DNA from: an uncultured Ruminococcus sp.
Lineage (GTDB): Bacteria > Bacillota > Clostridia > Oscillospirales > Acutalibacteraceae
NCBI GenBank assembly: GCA_902773045.1
Contig: CACYDE010000281.1
Span: forward strand, 1 to 9,862
Direction: 5' to 3'
DNA: 9,862 nt
How positions within the stretch are numbered: position 1 is the stretch's first letter; every line of letters starts with the position of its first letter. The position numbers and the translations under genes are program-made. The notes beneath the pieces were generated by a model, which was given only the letters and a program-made list of their open reading frames with translations, had not been told where the DNA came from and searched no databases. Shown here piece by piece: positions 7,918 to 9,862 of the stretch.

Positions 7918-7946
7918 TTGATTATTAAAAAAAGATGCAGTATAAT
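7918..7946 (+). promoter_or_regulatory. Rightward sigma-A promoter candidate, divergent from the XRE gene
   Basis: TTGATT (7918-7923) and a perfect TATAAT (7941-7946) are separated by exactly 17 bases. Transcription would begin near 7953 and run into sequence with no credible ORF but a strong predicted RNA fold at 7997-8123. The next gene in this direction starts at 8517. It could therefore drive a small RNA or a long leader for the ABC gene. AT-rich background makes chance matches possible. Confidence 0.4.
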
Positions 7947-7996
7947 TTTAAAAAGCGAAGAAAAGCTGAAAAAATATTATAGCTGTATTATAATTG

Positions 7997-8123
7997 ACCT
8001 ATGCATTTTCAAAAGTGTATCAGCCGTGTATGATTATACTTTTGTCGATCGTTTCCCCCGAAACTGTTGTGGGAAAATGTGAGAGTTGAGAACTGCCGTG
8101 AGTTTTCAAAAAATGCATTAGGT
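7997..8123 (+). ncRNA. Candidate structured RNA or palindromic repeat (compact four-way junction)
   Basis: Positions 7997-8009 pair with 8110-8123 (13 pairs, one bulged T). This stem encloses three hairpins: 8010-8022 with 8031-8044 (about 13 pairs, one bulge); GTTTC/GAAAC at 8051-8055 and 8060-8064 with a CCCC loop; and TGAGAACT/AGTTTTCA at 8087-8094 and 8101-8108. The first hairpin starts directly at the outer stem and the third ends one base before it, giving a tight junction. A promoter candidate lies about 50 bases upstream. A second weaker hairpin (8121-8125 with 8161-8165, inner GTTA/TAAC) overlaps the 3' edge. I do not recognise an Rfam family. It could equally be a repeat element carrying no RNA function, and it could fold on either strand. 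Confidence 0.35.
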
Positions 8124-8278
8124 GCTTTTCGCTGTGTTGTTACTCCATAACGGACTTTTCGCACCGACATTAATTACATGAAACCTTAGAGCTTGTTCAG
8201 ATTCTTTCCGCACACATCTTCTTTGAAAGTTTTTTTTGCTGACTTTGTCATAGAATTGTGCTCAAAAATCTGCGAATA
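8124..8278. other. Noncoding stretch between the structured element and the MITE-like repeat
   Basis: No gene is supported here. The direct 7-mer TTTTCGC occurs at 8126-8132 and 8156-8162. CTTTC (8204-8208) can pair with GAAAG (8225-8229), and this is followed at once by eight T residues (8230-8237). This would be a weak rightward terminator with a five-pair stem, possibly the end of a transcript from 7953. The final bases (8262-8280) resemble 7305-7326, sharing TCAAAAATC and GAATATT with a short variable spacer. Confidence 0.3.
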
Positions 8279-8479
8279 TTAAGGAACCGCTGAATAAATA
8301 TAAATCACGTCCTACGGACTGAGTACCGATCTTGTTTGCGTATTTTTGTCATATTGCACTCAGCTCCATTGAAATACGCCCATTGGCGCGTAACCTTGGG
8401 GCACGACAGTATTCATGCAGTCACTTCGTGCAATCTGACTACGCAATATGAGCACCGGAATTAATCAGTGTTTTCTTAA
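8279..8479. mobile_element. MITE-like element with terminal inverted repeats
   Basis: A 201-bp segment begins TTAAGGAACCGCTGAATAA and ends with a near inverse of that sequence. The outer 19 bases match at 15 positions, and both ends start with TTAA. The interior holds no ORF but several inverted repeats: GTCC/GGAC (8309-8319), GCGTATTT with AAATACGC, TCATATTGC with GCAATATGA near the right end, and TACGCC with GGCGCGTA. A 41-base relative of its right end occurs at 7244-7284. This architecture fits a non-autonomous transposable element mobilised in trans; no matching transposase is in the window and the end sequence does not let me name a family. Its right end is 22 bases from the ABC gene's ribosome binding site, so it now forms that gene's upstream region and may affect its expression. 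Confidence 0.6.
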
Positions 8480-8516
8480 CATGCTAAACGGCTCTTAATC
8501 AGGGGAGGTAACAAAA

Positions 8517-9524
8517 TTGATTCATGTAGAGAGTTTGAGAAAAGAATTTAAAAAAGTAAACAAAGACCCGGGACTTAAAGGAAGCTTTAAAGCTCTTTTT
8601 AAACCCCAATATGAAATTGTGAAGGCTGTGGATGATATTTCCTTTGATGTTCCAAAGGGGAAAATTCTGGGATTCATAGGACCGAACGGAGCGGGGAAGT
8701 CTACAGTTATAAAAATGTTGACGGGAATACTCACTCCGACTTCGGGAAAGTGTATTATCAACGACCGACAGCCGACAAAAAACAGAAAACAGTACGTAAA
8801 GGAGATAGGGGTTGTTTTCGGTCAGAGAACACAGCTTTGGTGGGATCTGCCTCTTCGGGAGACCTACGCTGTTTTAAAGGAAATTTATGAGGTTGAAGAA
8901 AAGGTTTACAGAAAACGAATGGATTTTCTGAACGAGGTTCTTGAACTTGAGAGCTTTATTTCAAGTCCTGTGAGAACGTTGTCGCTCGGTCAGCGTATGC
9001 GCGCCGATATAGCCGCTTCAATGCTCCACAACCCAAAGGTTCTTTTTCTTGATGAACCGACGATCGGTCTTGATGTTGTTGTTAAGGATAACATAAGAAA
9101 AGCGATCGAGAAAATCAATGCCGAGGAAAAGACGACCGTTATTCTGACAACTCACGATCTTGCGGATATAGAGCTTCTTTCCAAGAGAATAGTAATGATA
9201 GACAAAGGTAAAAAGGTTTTTGACGGAAAGATCAGCGATCTTAAAACGAAATACGGTCAGATGAGGGAGATCGCGTTTGTTCCCGAGAGAATCAAGGATT
9301 TAAAAAAGCTTGATTATAAGTCGCATTTCAAGTTTACCGACGATGATCTGAATGTTGAAAACGACGGAGTTTCGGTGAAAATACGATTTAACAGCAGTGT
9401 TTCCCCTGTCGCAGATATGCTTTCATATACGCTTTCAAAAATATCTGTTAAAGATATAAACGTCAAGGACTCGGATATCGAAGAGATTATCAGGCGTTTA
9501 TATAAACAGGAGTCTTGCAAATAA
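8517..9524 (+). CDS. ABC transporter ATP-binding protein, ABC-2 exporter type (COG4586-like)
   Basis: A 335-residue cytoplasmic ATPase that would power a membrane exporter. Walker A is GPNGAGKST (55-63), the Q-loop is in VVFGQRTQLWWDLP (Gln103), the signature is LSLGQ (155-159, a variant of LSGGQ), Walker B with catalytic Glu is VLFLDEP (Glu180), the D-loop is GLD (184-186), and the switch His is His213 in TTHD. The FGQRTQLWWDLP stretch and a C-terminal extension of about 100 residues (from 230) mark the COG4586 group, which normally works with two ABC-2 permeases (COG4587 and COG3694 types); its substrate is unknown. The start is TTG, supported by GGGGAGG (8502-8508) eight bases upstream and by family N-termini beginning at this point. 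No permease follows: a transposase on the other strand comes next. The reading frame is intact, so the protein can be made, but its partners are not visible. Confidence 0.93.
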   Translation: MIHVESLRKEFKKVNKDPGLKGSFKALFKPQYEIVKAVDDISFDVPKGKILGFIGPNGAGKSTVIKMLTGILTPTSGKCIINDRQPTKNRKQYVKEIGVVFGQRTQLWWDLPLRETYAVLKEIYEVEEKVYRKRMDFLNEVLELESFISSPVRTLSLGQRMRADIAASMLHNPKVLFLDEPTIGLDVVVKDNIRKAIEKINAEEKTTVILTTHDLADIELLSKRIVMIDKGKKVFDGKISDLKTKYGQMREIAFVPERIKDLKKLDYKSHFKFTDDDLNVENDGVSVKIRFNSSVSPVADMLSYTLSKISVKDINVKDSDIEEIIRRLYKQESCK

Positions 9525-9862
9525 AAGTCAAGACCTAAAATGAAAAAAGTTAAAAATTTTTCTGCTGAATAAAAATGGGTATAGCAAAGCAAGCCGAAAA
9601 ACAGAAGAAATTTTTCAGCCTGAATCTATTGATCAAATTATATTTAAGATTGTTTAATCAGCTAAGCATTCCTTTACGCGGGCGTAGTAAATGCGAAGGA
9701 ATTTGTTTGCGGCGGCAGTCATGTAAACATAGTAGGGCTTGCCCTCGGAGCGTTTCTTGTCAATGAACTGGTAGACCGGTTCATCGGCAGGTGCGCGTTT
9801 TACATATGTACTGATAACCTGAAACAGCGTTTTTCGCAAATGAGAAGAGCCTCTTTTAGAGG
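9525..9862 (-). mobile_element. IS110-family insertion sequence, transposase 3' end (partial)
   Basis: The window's right edge carries the 3' end of an IS110-type element, in reverse orientation to the ABC gene. The non-coding end of the element should lie between the ABC stop (9524) and the transposase stop (9654), but IS110 elements usually lack terminal inverted repeats, so the exact junction cannot be read here. This AT-rich gap has an AAAAATTTTT palindrome (9552-9561) and an imperfect inverted repeat (about 9553-9566 with 9602-9618). The body of the element, including the bridge-RNA-bearing end expected upstream of the transposase, is outside the window. Confidence 0.6.
9654..9862 (-). 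CDS. IS110-family transposase, C-terminal part (runs off the window)
   Basis: The leftward frame is open to the window edge. Its N-terminal visible residues, SKRGSSHLRKTLFQVI, continue past a TTG at 9839 that is only an internal codon. The tail then reads YVKRAPADEPVYQFIDKKR, EGKPYYVYMTAAANKFLRIYY and ends CLAD-stop. This SKRG-xx-LRK stretch followed by a KKR-x-EGK-x-YYV-YMTA block is the C-terminal end of IS110/Transposase_20 proteins, after the serine-containing region. These recombinases have an N-terminal RuvC-like DEDD domain, not seen here because it lies beyond the edge. About 68 residues are visible, with no frameshift. It has no functional link to the ABC gene but separates it from anything downstream. 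Confidence 0.88.
   Translation of the reverse strand, partial: SKRGSSHLRKTLFQVISTYVKRAPADEPVYQFIDKKRSEGKPYYVYMTAAANKFLRIYYARVKECLAD

Noticed and set aside
8009..8170. Leftward 53-codon open frame starting MSVRKVRYG and ending RLIHF
   Set aside because: It overlaps the predicted structured element, and the nearest AAGG is about 13 bases from the ATG. The composition looks non-genic and no domain is recognisable. It is more likely a chance frame in a repeat.
7240..8516. CRISPR array, tRNA or toxin-antitoxin pair in the accessory stretch
   Set aside because: There are no regularly spaced direct repeats, no tRNA-like arms with TTCGA loops, and no second small gene beside the XRE regulator.
9575..9766. 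Rightward open frame starting MGIAKQAEK
   Set aside because: It lies antisense to the IS110 transposase tail and has no ribosome binding site. It is a shadow of that gene.

Overview
The window looks like chromosomal DNA from a low-to-moderate G+C member of the Bacillota, most likely class Clostridia and perhaps a Ruminococcus-like gut bacterium. The grounds are strong AGGAGG-type ribosome binding sites, use of GTG and TTG starts beside ATG, a clade-II single-chain PurL of about 1230 residues, an Fhs of standard length, and a clostridial-looking IS110 transposase tail. The taxonomic call is inference; there is no marker gene such as rRNA here.

Positions 1-7239 are a one-direction block for purine synthesis and one-carbon supply: purD (132-1400), purL (1499-5191) and fhs (5566-7239). 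PurD makes GAR, PurL converts FGAR to FGAM, and Fhs makes the 10-formyl-THF used by the two formyl-transfer steps of the same pathway. An extended -10 promoter with a possible PurBox pair lies before purD. The 374-base gap before fhs is full of predicted secondary structure, including a possible four-way-junction fold (5272-5395). It has no match I can see to the ZTP or THF riboswitches.

Positions 7240-8516 form an accessory, repeat-rich stretch. It holds a fragment of a TTAAGG-ended repeat directly after fhs, a 26-bp-stem bidirectional terminator, and a leftward XRE-family regulator with a palindromic operator candidate. Next come a rightward promoter, a compact predicted four-way-junction RNA (7997-8123), and a roughly 200-bp MITE-like element with terminal inverted repeats (8279-8479) ending just before the ABC gene.

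Positions 8517-9524 encode the ATPase of an ABC-2 type exporter (COG4586-like) with a TTG start. Its usual permease partners do not follow. Instead the C-terminal end of an IS110-family transposase on the opposite strand runs off the window (9654-9862). The most unusual material is noncoding: the two predicted cloverleaf-like structures and the repeat family around the XRE gene.
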